Source of the DNA: Lenisia limosa
Taxonomy: Eukaryota > Breviatea
Direction: 5' to 3'
Assembly: GCA_001655205.1 (NCBI GenBank)
Contig: LPNZ01001871.1
Span: 1-23,998 of the forward strand
DNA length: 23,998 nucleotides
Shown: piece by piece, positions 8,601 through 17,818 of the stretch
Position numbering within the stretch: the first letter of the stretch is position 1
Layout of the letters: each line of letters begins with the position of its first letter
Notes under the pieces: model-generated
Seen by the model: only the letters and a program-made list of their open reading frames with translations
Databases searched by the model: none
What the model was told of the DNA's origin: nothing
Position numbers and translations under genes: made by a program

Positions 8601-11470
8601 TTTGTAAGACGGATTGACAGACATGCAGGCGCTTGAACCGCCAGCCCCCCGTAGCATTACCTTGGCCATCGACAACCTGGTGCTGATCGGAGCCGCCGTG
8701 CGACCCATGGAGCAAGTCGGCACCCAGCCTGATGGCACGCCTCTTTTGGAAGGTCGGACTGCGCATCACTCCCTCATCTTCTCTTGCTTCTCTCATCTTC
8801 TCTTGCTTCTCTCATCTTCTCTCGCTTCTCTCATCTTCTCTTGCTTCTCTCATCTTCTCTTGCTTCTCTCACCGTTCAGCGTCGTTTGATGAAGTTCTGA
8901 CACCCTTGGGCTGTATTTTGGCTGACCTCCCGATTGACCCTACACTTGGCAAGGTAAGGAAGGTGGAGGGCAACTACGATAATATTAATATACTATACTA
9001 TATGATACATTGGGCTTCCCTTCGGTCCCAAAAAAGACTGTATTTCTCGATAAATCCTCGATATATATCGATATTTTACCGGTCTTTTTTCGGTCTACAG
9101 GTAAGTCCTAATGATATATAATATCATATGTATTACAGTAATATTTTAGAGTATACATGTATAATATATATCATGTCATATATACAGTATATAAGTACAA
9201 TTGTTTTATTAAGTTGATTATTGCCAAGAGAACTCAAGAATCACCTCACGCCGTAGTTCCTGGTTATGTCGCATCTCCTTGGCGTCGGCGATGCCGGAGT
9301 GGATGTGACTTCTGCCTTGGCGGTTCCGAGTATCTTCTCAATGGATCAAAACTCAATGGATGAGTTCCGGTGGGGTGAACGGTTCTATTATCTATATCCT
9401 GCTTTCCTTCAATTTACAATATTTAGAGCACAATTCGCGGGAACAGCTCAAAGTGACCACGTGATGTATCTGAGATTCATGCAGGAATATAGGAAGGCTA
9501 ACGATAAGGAGTAAGTTGGATTTGTCCATGATTTTGCAAAAGAGATGCGTGATTTGATTATCTAATCACCAGGGCCTACTGTGCCAAAAGGGGACTATCC
9601 TCGAAGGGCATGACAGAAGCCGTTCGAACTGCCGACCATCTGGATGACACCATCAGTCACTCCATTCTCAACGTTTGCTCTTTGTTCTAGTGACCTAATG
9701 ACAATGTAGTCCATTGACGCTCCCTCCTGCGCAGCCATTGTCTCGCCAACATCTGCCGCCTCTCAGGTCATTCTCCCCAAGGGGGTGGACATGACCAGGT
9801 AGGTTCCTTCATTTCTCCTTTACATTGTTACCAATTAATGCAACCACTATAACTGCTGTAGTCACGTATCGGTGCATTTATCAGACGAGCTCGACGGCCG
9901 CCAGTTGCTTGATGGCGAAATATCACGGTACGGGCTCATGGTGGCTAACTGATCTTTAGATCTGACCAATACTCCGCTGCGAAAGCTCTGAAGTCCCAAC
10001 TCCATTCCAAGTTTGCGGCGGTTCCTTCTCAAACCATGCTGTCACCCATTTCTTACTCTGTAGGCAAGCCATGCCTCTCCTGAGAGCTGCACTGGGATCT
10101 GGGACCATGACGTTTGCTGAGGTTTGTGGTGTCATTATTGGGGTGTTAGCTACTGTGGTGTGTTTTTGACCCCTTTTAGGCTGAGCGGAAGAAGTACTCG
10201 TATTTGGAGCTCAAAAACAAGGTCGAAGCACTCCCTCAAAAGTGGGCTAATGAGTTTCTGCAGTTATACATATGATAGTATATTACGGAAATCGGTCAGG
10301 ACTTATGCCTATCACTGTATATATTCATCATATTGGAGATCTGTTCCACTGATAGAGTGAGTCATGAGCCCTTTCGATAACGATGCTAGATCATCAGCTC
10401 TTCACAACGTTGACTCCTACGCCATGCCTCAGGTCACTTATTACTCCGCACAGAAGTCTGGAGTATGGACTTGGGAATAAGATGGATATTTGATAACGTC
10501 CTGTGTTGTCGATTCTGATCTTAAAGGGACGCAACATCAAGCTGAGAGACGTGTCAACAATATCCCCGGCGGCTGTGATTACTTTCTGTCGAACTATCAA
10601 GGTCTTGAAGCCAAGTATGTGCCTTTCATTCTGCTCTTGGCTTGTTTATTATGTCAATGGCCTTGGTAGTCTAATGAAGATTAACGTAGCTCACAATACT
10701 TAATGTTTCAGAATCTGAAAAGCAGCACCCCATGCCCAATGATGAACACCAGGTTGGACAGGGTTTTACTAGGATGAAAGAAGTTGTGAGATACGCTACA
10801 TGATGATACATAACTAGACTTCAAGTCCCACTTTAAAACACCATAATACAGATATTGTTTGAAGCAATTGGTCCTCCTCCAGTCCAAGGTTTATTCATTC
10901 CCTCAGGTTTTAGTGCTTGCTGACGATCACATTCGTTTCATGGTTGACAAAGATGATGTTGAGGCCATCATCAAAGTCAGACAGATTGCAAAGTACCTCT
11001 TCAGGCTTGTGTAAGCTTTGCGGTCCCAGATTGGTTCATTGCCTTCACACTGTAGAATTCGTCCAACTGACCGGCTTGACTCTGCACCTCATCATCCCCA
11101 GTTCATCAATATCTTTGAACAGTTCATCACTGCTCTCCAAGTGAGTGGCGAATCTCATTGGATTCACTGTATTTGCCAAATGAATGGCGACAAACGATTC
11201 TGTCGTTACGCTTCGAAATTCCCCTCTTTTGACACCGCAGATCTGGCTTGCCGGCCCAGTGTACCCGAAGCTCTGCATCCGGGAGCCCCGGGACCCTCAT
11301 GACTACAATGAATTCATCAGCTCGTGGGTGAACATTGGTGCTCTTTTTGGCTTTAACTTAGTTTGTTTTGCTTTAACCATTTTAGTAAAGAAGCTACGCG
11401 CCAGGTGATCAAAAGAAAGAAGGAAGAGAATACTGTTGGCTGGGTTGTGTTCAATGCTATTTTCGTTTGA
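5634..11470 (+). CDS. DEAH-box (DHX-type) RNA helicase, 986 aa, 40 exons
   Basis: ATP-dependent RNA/RNP remodelling helicase of the DHX9/DHX36/DHX57 group. Exon blocks: 5634-5660, 5704-5778, 5835-5896, 5945-6079, 6132-6177, 6247-6301, 6353-6414, 6640-6757, 6814-6860, 6902-7001, 7041-7115, 7149-7193, 7274-7324, 7388-7444, 7502-7581, 7696-7765, 7836-7936, 8001-8108, 8169-8205, 8282-8346, 8381-8491, 8526-8547, 8621-8752, 8880-8953, 9257-9374, 9429-9510, 9573-9672, 9710-9798, 9862-9927, 9960-10010, 10064-10121, 10180-10262, 10390-10432, 10527-10614, 10712-10752, 10852-10881, 10907-11010, 11056-11140, 11241-11323, 11386-11470. Motif [14 protein letters not shown] (from residue 121), motif II DEAH (222-225), motif III SAT (254-256), motif [11 protein letters not shown], motif [10 protein letters not shown] (465-472). 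A degenerate-looking HA2 region ([19 protein letters not shown]) follows, then an OB-fold-like end ([25 protein letters not shown]). Motif V has SSQ where ATN is usual. The region between HA2 and OB fold is divergent. Exact RNA target unknown. Confidence 0.92.
6525..6580 (+). repeat. 28-bp tandem duplication in a helicase intron
   Basis: Two adjacent copies (6525-6552 and 6553-6580) of a unit beginning TTTTCAAACCACCTTGAG differ at one base (GTGCTAATG against GTGTTAATG). They lie in the 225-nt intron 6415-6639, which is long for this gene. The near-identity suggests a recent slippage or unequal-exchange event. Confidence 0.85.
8774..8868 (+). repeat. Pyrimidine minisatellite, 19-bp unit, five copies, in a helicase intron
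   Basis: Five tandem units of TCATCTTCTCTTGCTTCTC (one copy has CTCGC for CTTGC) fill most of the intron 8753-8879 and end a few bases before the acceptor CCGTTCAG. The array therefore serves as an unusually long polypyrimidine tract. It is open in one frame and yields a repetitive Ser/Leu-rich pseudo-peptide, which is not part of the protein. Confidence 0.9.
8989..9097 (+). mobile_element. MITE-like inverted-repeat element, copy B, in a helicase intron
   Basis: The left part reads GGGCTTCCCTTCGGTCCC, A-run, GACTG (9012-9040); the right part holds an imperfect inverted copy (CGGTCTTTTTTCGGTCT, about 9080-9096). The core is AT-rich with TCGATATATATCGATA. The left arm closely matches both arms of the element at 22666-22780, but the outer right end is missing or diverged. 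It has no coding capacity. It lies inside the intron 8954-9256. Calling it a MITE is inference from structure and from the two dispersed copies. Confidence 0.55.
9091..9106 (+). promoter_or_regulatory. Recursive-splice-like site (acceptor fused to donor)
   Basis: The sequence CGGTCTACAG at 9091-9100 is an acceptor with a preceding T-run, and GTAAGT follows at once (9101-9106). This is the zero-length-exon layout of a recursive splice site. It sits in the 303-nt helicase intron 8954-9256 at the right edge of the MITE-like copy. It may be a coincidence. Confidence 0.35.
9104..9200. repeat. AT-rich palindromic tract in a helicase intron
   Basis: The stretch is almost only A and T and contains GTATACATGTATAA, TATATATCATGTCATATATA and related short palindromes. 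Similar ATACATGTAT-type tracts occur at 2761-2776 and 14325-14342, both in introns. Confidence 0.5.
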
Positions 11471-11628
11471 TCATGTTTGTGAGGTAGAGATGACCGTATC
11501 AGGCCCAACAAATCCACATGCATGTGAGTCTCAGCCGCAAGAGACCGAAATGCACTTTCATGGCTGCTGCAAATCTGCCTTAGGGTTCATGGTGATTGGT
11601 TATGGTTGTTCGTATTGTAGTGTATAAT

Positions 11629-11634
11629 AATAAA
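11629..11634 (+). terminator. Probable polyadenylation signal of the helicase gene
   Basis: An exact AATAAA about 160 bp after the helicase stop codon, followed by T-rich sequence. The position is plausible for a 3' UTR, but the hexamer is short and could occur by chance. Confidence 0.4.
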
Positions 11635-11874
11635 TTGTTTCTTTAGAGGTTTATTGGATATTAAAGTGAAGGTGTTGCATGATATTTGGAACATTAGTGT
11701 TGTAAGTATTCAAGAGGGGGGGGGGTCAAAATAACACCCAGAGCACCCGAGGAAAACAGCCATAGATTATTAGGGGGTTTTGAGCAGACCGGGCCGGATT
11801 CCTAATATAAGCTAGGGAGCAGGGTCGTGTTTTTTTTTTCTTACAAGATCACAACCAACAACCCAAAAACACTT

Positions 11875-11886
11875 TATATAATATAA
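11875..11886 (+). promoter_or_regulatory. TATA-like element upstream of the SDR gene
   Basis: TATATAATATAA lies about 40 bp before the SDR start codon. This matches a TATA box only if the 5' UTR is very short; otherwise it is simply AT-rich leader. Confidence 0.3.
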
Positions 11887-11923
11887 CAAGAAGGTTTCAA
11901 GAAGACGTGCTGAATCAATCAAA

Positions 11924-13784
11924 ATGGTATGATGATGGTGTCATTCTTTCCCCATTAGGACATTATAGAGAGAGAGAGGGGGGGGAGGGGGGCTTTGCTC
12001 TTCTGCCTTAATCCTCTCCATTATTTTGGCTCATTGTACGTGTTGTTGAGAGATGTGTTGGACCATCCTTCGCATTGGCCACATTGAGTAAGATGAGTGT
12101 GTCATTATTCAGAGCCCCCGTTGGAGTCTGACTAACAAGACTGCTATTGTCACTGGTGGTACTAAGGGAATCGGGTGGGCTGGGATACGCAGAACCGGTG
12201 GTGTACTTCTTCTTTTCATTCACCCTTACCCCTTCTTATCAGCCTTGCCTGCGTGAAGGAGTTGGCAACCCTAGGTGCTGAAGTCCTTTTCGTTGCAAGG
12301 GACCAGGTTTGTCATAGTTGTGCGTGGCCCTAACACCCGAAGGAGACTGTACAATCTGTTGAAGTGTCTTTGAAGCAGGAGGGTCTCAATGTGGTGAGTG
12401 ATGGTGAGTATTGTGCAATATATACTCATCCAGGGGAACCCCTGCCTGAAGAGTGAGGATTTATTATAATCTCAGCACGGATTGTCTGGAGACGCTGCCT
12501 CAAACGAAGGAGCAAAGGCCATGGTTGATTTTGTGGGGTGGGGGGAGCCAACTTGGTTTGGAGATGTATTGAATTAACTCTGTAGGTGAACAATTCGTTC
12601 AAGGGACAACTTGATATGTTTGTGGGGGATTCTGTACTTCTGAATGCTAATACCACGTGATATTGGCAATAACTCCGTTTCAGTTTGGTGAACAATGTCG
12701 GCACCAACATCCGCAAACCCACTGCCGAGTTTTCTGACTCAGAAATTGAACACATCATTAACACTAACCTGGTGGCCTCAATGAAACTCACGTTTGGGGG
12801 CAGAAATGTGGATCAACCATTGGTCGAAGAGAAATAGTAAAGTGTGTTAGAGAAATTTCAAAAGAACGTAGTATGTATTTCCCGTAAAAATAATCTCAAA
12901 TATTAACACGTGACACAACATACTATTTGCAACATTGTGATGATATTCAATGGACCAACACCATCAAATGGCAAATGAGATGATGTTAACATCTCTTAAA
13001 TGGCATGGAGTGATATTTGATAGACTTTTATGAGTGTACCACAGTTCATGTTTCAGGCGTGATTTGTACCCAATGCTCAAGGCAGCCAGCCGTTCTTCAG
13101 TCGTCAACATCGCCTCAGTAGCCGGGCAAACGGTCATCAAGTCGGGCAATGCTTACTCCATGTCCAAGGCTGGCCTCATCCAGGTGGGGGGGCACCGTGT
13201 ACCCTCCAGGGGCTCCGAGCGACGCTGCGGAGTCAAACTCAAGGGGAGATTTTGGGGGGGTCCTGAGTGGGGGGGAGTATGAAATGAAAAATTGGATTCG
13301 GCTTTACACTTTAGATGACCAAGTACCTTGCAGTGGAGTGGGCTGATGATGGCATTCGCGTCAACGCCATTGCACCTTGGTACATTGACACCCCTTTGGT
13401 TGCCCCCGTGCTTTCCAACAAGGAGAAACTGAAGACAGTGAGCTAATTTAATGCCTTTGTGCTTGGGATTAACAGGCTAACAAGTTCAGCGCTATCTCGC
13501 CAACTGTTTTTTTTTTTTTTAGCCCATTTTATCTAACTAATCGTTTTGACCCCCAATGCCTCTCACCCCCTAGATCACTGATCGCACCCCCATGGGGCGT
13601 GTGGGTCAGCCTGAGGAGGTGTCCGCTGCCGTAGCCTTCCTCTGCCTGCCTGCTGCATCATTCATCACAGGTTGGCTGGTGGGAGCTTGATTGATGGTGT
13701 TGCTATGTCACTCACTGCGCAGGCCAGGACCTTTCAGTTGACGGAGGTTTCACTGCGAGCGGCTGGTGGCCTGCTATGCCCTAA
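11924..13784 (+). CDS. Short-chain dehydrogenase/reductase, tropinone-reductase-like, 261 aa, 11 exons
   Basis: NAD(P)-dependent oxidoreductase of the classical SDR family, closest in motif style to tropinone-reductase-like proteins; the substrate cannot be told from sequence. Exons: 11924-11926, 12113-12174, 12243-12306, 12343-12393, 12476-12532, 12586-12617, 12684-12791, 13057-13183, 13315-13437, 13574-13670, 13723-13784. The Rossmann cofactor motif is TGGTKGIG (15-22), with Lys19 and an Arg-containing segment (VARD) after beta-2 that suit NADP(H). The NNVG motif is at 93-96. The catalytic set is Ser146 (NIASVAG), Tyr159 and Lys163 (YSMSK), with Asn in the usual helix (NTNL). The end is [12 protein letters not shown]. 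The first coding exon is the ATG alone, spliced in phase to [16 protein letters not shown]. Total length is normal for the family. No signal peptide, so probably cytosolic. Confidence 0.95.
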
Positions 13785-13873
13785 GAATTGCCTTAAATTA
13801 CGAATACATTGCTCAGAAGAACAGAAAACTCAGATGGCCCTCTTGGAACGGACGAAAACAGATAAACAAAGGA
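13785..13873. other. Short convergent intergenic spacer
   Basis: Only 89 bp separate the SDR stop (plus) from the Vac8-like stop (minus). The 3' UTRs of the two genes must overlap or be very short. No clear AATAAA is visible on either strand. Confidence 0.6.
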
Positions 13874-16800
13874 TTAGATCAGGTTCAGCGTTTGTGTTGC
13901 CAAGGTCTGGACCTCCTGGTTCTGAAACGTCAAGGGGTTTAGTGAATCGGCAAAACCGTGACTCCCTACCTCGGCAGTTGAAAGGTGCTGAATACAGGAC
14001 CTGAGATCTCGCAATGAAGGAAGTGCCCCGGCCTGGGCCAAGTTGAAAAATGTCTACTGTGTTATTGGGATTATCCATAAAATAAGCCCACCTTTGCGCA
14101 AGCGTAAGCTATATGCTGATATGGGGAGTACGACAATTCAATCATAGCTCCAATGGCTCCGCAGGCGGCAACACTACCAAGAACCTGCTTATTAAGATTT
14201 GTGTGCAAATTCAAGAGCGGCATGCCCTTTCTGCCATTTTTCATGAATATATTTCCATTCACATAGACACATACACAGGTATTTATTATATCATTTGATA
14301 TATAGTATATTATATGATATATATACCTATACATGTATATATTAGATCAATAGTATGTATGCATATATACTATGCCCAAAAGTGTAGCAAACCTTTTTCA
14401 TTTGCTCATCAAACTGTTCACCCATGGGCTGGGAAGACAACGAGGATATAGCCATAGACGCCAAGTTCTGCACCTCACTGAACAGTCACCTTAATGCCGG
14501 CTATTCAGTCTCAAATTTCACCGGAATCCTCACCTATCTTCGCTCTCCAAGAGCTTAACAGCAGTGGGTAGGATATTTGAGGTATGCGACGAGAGGGCAA
14601 GTTTGGTTTCGATGCTTCCTTTGGCAAGTTGCAACAGAGTCCAGGCAGCAAGATGTTGCGCATTCGCACTTGACGACTGGTTTGTCAATGAACTCGAATG
14701 CAATATTTCAACTTAAATGTAAGTATGAGCCCCCCCCCACAGCAGCGAAGTTAGTCAGGTAAGAGGCTATGCCCTCCTGAAGCAGTACCAAATGCGTTGA
14801 GGCAGATGTTGAAATGTTACCTGCGTCATAAATCGCGGACATGTGAAACAACTCGTAGCCTGGCTCCCCCCCCCCCCCNNNNNNNNNNNNNNNNNNNNNN
14901 NNNNNNNNNNNNNNNNNNNNNNNNNNNNNNNNNNNNNNNNNNNNNNNNNNNNNNNNNNNNNNNNNNNNNCCCCCAGAAAAAGACTAACAAGAGGAAAATA
15001 ACAAGCCAGACTAGCATCGGAATATGTATCAAGTTGAGAATTGAACCCACCAATTGCACCAGCTGCGTTGGCGCGAAGCGTGGCGTCCTGACTGTTTGTG
15101 AGCTTGATGAGAACCGGCATAGCGCCGTAGGCCACCAGCGCTGGTTTGATGACGTCAGCAACAGCCACAACCGCCACTGCCGCCGCCGCTTCTGATTGGA
15201 CCTGAAAGGAAGGTCACACGGCCGTATATCCCATGATCTGGACTATTGTTTCAGAGTCACAGAAGCCAACCATTGAATTCGGAGTCTTTAAGAGAGCAAG
15301 AAGGGGTCTCAGGCCGTCAACTTCCACAATCTTCTCCTTGATTGTGTCTAAACGATAAGAGGCCTCGATCTTTGATCAAAATTCTCACCGTTAGCACTCA
15401 GGTTCCGAAGGCAGCCTGCAGAGTTCACAAGCACTTCCGTGTCGTCGCTAAACAGTAAATACTGACAGGAGGCAGAACTGCGAGTGAAGCTGGGGATAAT
15501 ATCCTAGAGAATTCCAGGAGTGAAGATTTGACCAAATGAGCACAATCCCGCATACTGTTTGAAAAGGTCAAGCAGAACGGGAATACACCCTGAGTTGAGC
15601 ATGGGAATCTCGTTTGACTAGTGAGTTAAGAGAGTTTGTCAACATTTCGACTTTCATCCTCTTGATGGCCAACCACCCACTTCATGAATGGACAGGTTTC
15701 TTAGAAGGGCCGCCGCTGCCCGCAGAGTTTCAACAGTCTGTTCCATAAAACAGCATTCAGAAGCACACATATGATACAACTCTCTTCCCAACCCTCACAT
15801 GGGATGTGGTGATGACTGAGATAATGGACTTGAGCGCCCCGGTCATGACAATTGATCTTTGATGCTCCTCTAAAACATGAGAAAGCTCGGGTGGCAGAAA
15901 AAAGATTGAGGGCAACAGTAATGATGCCACGACAAACCATCACTGGCCAGATTTCTGAGAGCCAAGCAGGCTTGACACTTCACTCTCTCGTCATCAAAGG
16001 AAAGCTAAAAAGGTCACGTTGCTTTGGTCAAAAGAGATGACATTTTCAATTTCCACGCACTTTTGCCAAAAGACAGCGCACAGCCCCGGCAGAAGCCAAG
16101 GGGTCGCGGAGAGTTGCCTCCACTGCAAGATTCGATACTCCGGCCAGGGCATAGAACGTGGCCTACATCGTAAGTATTCAAAGACAAGATCCCAGGAATA
16201 GGAAGATGATCCTGTTGATAGTAGTAAAAAGTGTATTCAATTTTGATCCACAGAAGACCACAGCAGCTGGAGCTTACGTCGGCATCGCCATGAGCACAGA
16301 GATGGAGTAGGCCTGGAATGGCCCCTAAGGCGGACACCTCCTCACGGAATTGGGCTGGGAGGTAAACAAGGAAATCAAACGAGACTCTGTATTTAAGTAG
16401 TGATGGAAAAGATGAATGCAAATCATACTATAACCATTCACTGTTTGACTCATATCATTCAGCATTTTCATATTGTACACCACCATGCACAACCAAACCC
16501 ACATGAATTGGCGGTGATATTTGTAATGGCCCCAGCAGCAAAACAGGCAACTTCTGGGAAACCTAAAACGCATTAGGTTTCACAATACTTCAAAAACTAA
16601 TAAGGTCTTGGCCTTGCAATACTACTCTAGTCAATATGGCATGTAAGTTTGTCCAAAGAATCAAAGGAAAGCCAAAACGAATACGAACTTGTTTTTTGGA
16701 CATTAACTTTCGTTTGGCAAACGTTAAAGTAAAGTGTTATTATATTTTCATTTCAACAAACCAGAAGACAGAAGCGCCACAAGCTGTGTTGATGCATTCT

Positions 16801-17546
16801 AAAAGCGTTAGCAGTACCAGTACAAAGAGCCGAAAAGTCACATTGCCGGATAACTCACGGCTTGCATGAGAGCCTCCTTGTTTTGCTCTGTGAACGCAAT
16901 GTTGGATAGTGCGGCAACTACAGATGGTCAAAGCCACTGCCACTCAAAAGCCCATGATAAGGTCTCTTCTAATGGAAAGAGGCTTCAAGCCGACAAAGGC
17001 AAATCCAAACATACCAGCAGGCTTCAGGATGGCAATATCTTTTGAGCGGGAGAGGAAAATCAGAGGCTCCAGGGAGAGGGCTGATAACTGGCCTTGGTAG
17101 TCTAAATAAATTATTTCAAATAAAAAATAGTATAACTTGGACAATTTCTTCTTGAAATATTAATGGTTACGATGCAAACCTTCGGTGGCCTCAGAGTAGG
17201 TCACAGCTGCACTGGATGCGTGAGTATGACTCCCTCTCCCCAATTTGCTTCAACCATGGAAAATATACTTGGACAACCAGGAAACATGGAAAGAGCCGAT
17301 AGCCAAACCTCCTTTGTAGCTCAGGGTTGGTTGAGAAAGCCAATGTCCTAAGGCACTCGTGAGGCTCGCCTTGGAAGAAATCCACTCCATGCTTGTGTTC
17401 AAGATAATGCATTACGGAGTTGACACTCTCTTGCTCATCATCGGGAAGAAGAGGCTCATACCGTTCCTCATCCACCCCGTCAGATGAACCTGCTAGTAAA
17501 TCCATTTTGCCTATTCATACTCACCTTTTCCACAGCAATTTCCCAT
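13874..17546 (-). CDS. Vac8-like armadillo-repeat protein with lipid-anchor N-terminus, 561 aa, 21 exons
   Basis: Resembles yeast Vac8, a vacuole-membrane armadillo scaffold for inheritance, fusion and contacts. Exons (high to low): 17525-17546, 17309-17492, 17180-17211, 17015-17101, 16859-16917, 16762-16798, 16503-16553, 16278-16354, 16061-16162, 15938-16004, 15799-15869, 15681-15737, 15556-15617, 15389-15489, 15271-15347, 15051-15201, 14741-14820, 14534-14676, 14393-14477, 14092-14184, 13874-13921. The first exon encodes MGNCCGK: Gly2 suits N-myristoylation and Cys4/Cys5 palmitoylation, as in Vac8 (MGSCC). It joins through a 32-nt intron to AGSSDGVDEERYEPLLPDDE. ARM-type repeats fill the rest: NPELQRSAAVTYSEATE, RVKCQACLALRNLASD, LRAAAALLRNLSIHE, VNSAGCLRNLSAN, AQHLAAWTLLQLAKG. 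Length is close to Vac8 (578 aa). All exon phases close exactly. One gap lies inside an intron. Alternative: another ARM protein, but RVKCQA and AAWTLLQL favour Vac8. Confidence 0.9.
14281..14375. repeat. AT-rich palindromic tract in a Vac8-like intron
   Basis: A run of TATATCATTTGATATATAG and CCTATACATGTATATATT type sequence inside the intron 14185-14392. It is rich in short self-complementary segments and resembles the tracts at 9104-9200 and 2756-2776. Confidence 0.5.
14879..14969. other. Assembly gap (91 N) in a Vac8-like intron
   Basis: Flanked by runs of C on both sides (13 before, 5 after). It lies in the intron between exons 15051-15201 and 14741-14820. These join in phase across AIG/NIST, so no coding sequence need be lost. 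Confidence 0.95.
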
Positions 17547-17818
17547 TATCGGTCTTTCATTCAAGATATTTAATTATTTATAAATTTTATAACTACTCAG
17601 CAACTCTTGATAATTGGGAGGGTTGGTGGAGGTCAATGAACAGATTTAAAAATCGGAAGAGTCGGTAAGTCCAGTTCCTTTAAAATTACAGGTTTGGCAT
17701 TCGCACCATTTTTCCATTCAACAGTTTTGTAGCAGTTTGAAGCGTTTGGGGGAAGGGTTTGAGGGTTTGTGCTGGGGAAAAAAGTTAGCTGGTTTTGTAA
17801 CGCGCAACATTCATATCA
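17547..17818. promoter_or_regulatory. Divergent intergenic region between the Vac8-like and secreted-protein genes
   Basis: These 272 bp should hold both promoters. An AT-rich block near 17567-17593 (TTTAATTATTTATAAATTTT) lies closer to the Vac8-like side. No operator-like repeats are seen. Confidence 0.4.

Larger units (their letters stand above)
11471..11923 (+). other. Intergenic region between helicase and SDR
   Basis: These 453 bp hold the helicase 3' end and the SDR promoter. An AATAAA polyadenylation-type signal is at 11629-11634, and a run of 9 G lies near 11717-11725. A T-run (about 11831-11839) and TATATAATATAA (11875-11886) precede the SDR ATG. Short open frames here have no recognisable product. 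Confidence 0.5.

Noticed and set aside
8732-9121. Long plus-strand frame rich in Ser/Leu repeats.
   Set aside because: It is the translation of the CT-rich minisatellite and flanking intron; the helicase reading frame is conserved in the exons on each side instead.
12618-12683. Apparent frameshift or non-AG intron in the SDR gene before NNVG.
   Set aside because: Using the GTTTGT donor at 12618 gives an in-phase GT-AG intron and the conserved LDILVNNVG sequence.
17191-17505. Unspliced minus-strand frame starting MDLLAGSS as the start of the Vac8-like protein.
   Set aside because: The upstream MGNCCGK exon splices in phase over this start and supplies the family's lipid-anchor motif; the frame also reads on into intron sequence at its 3' end.
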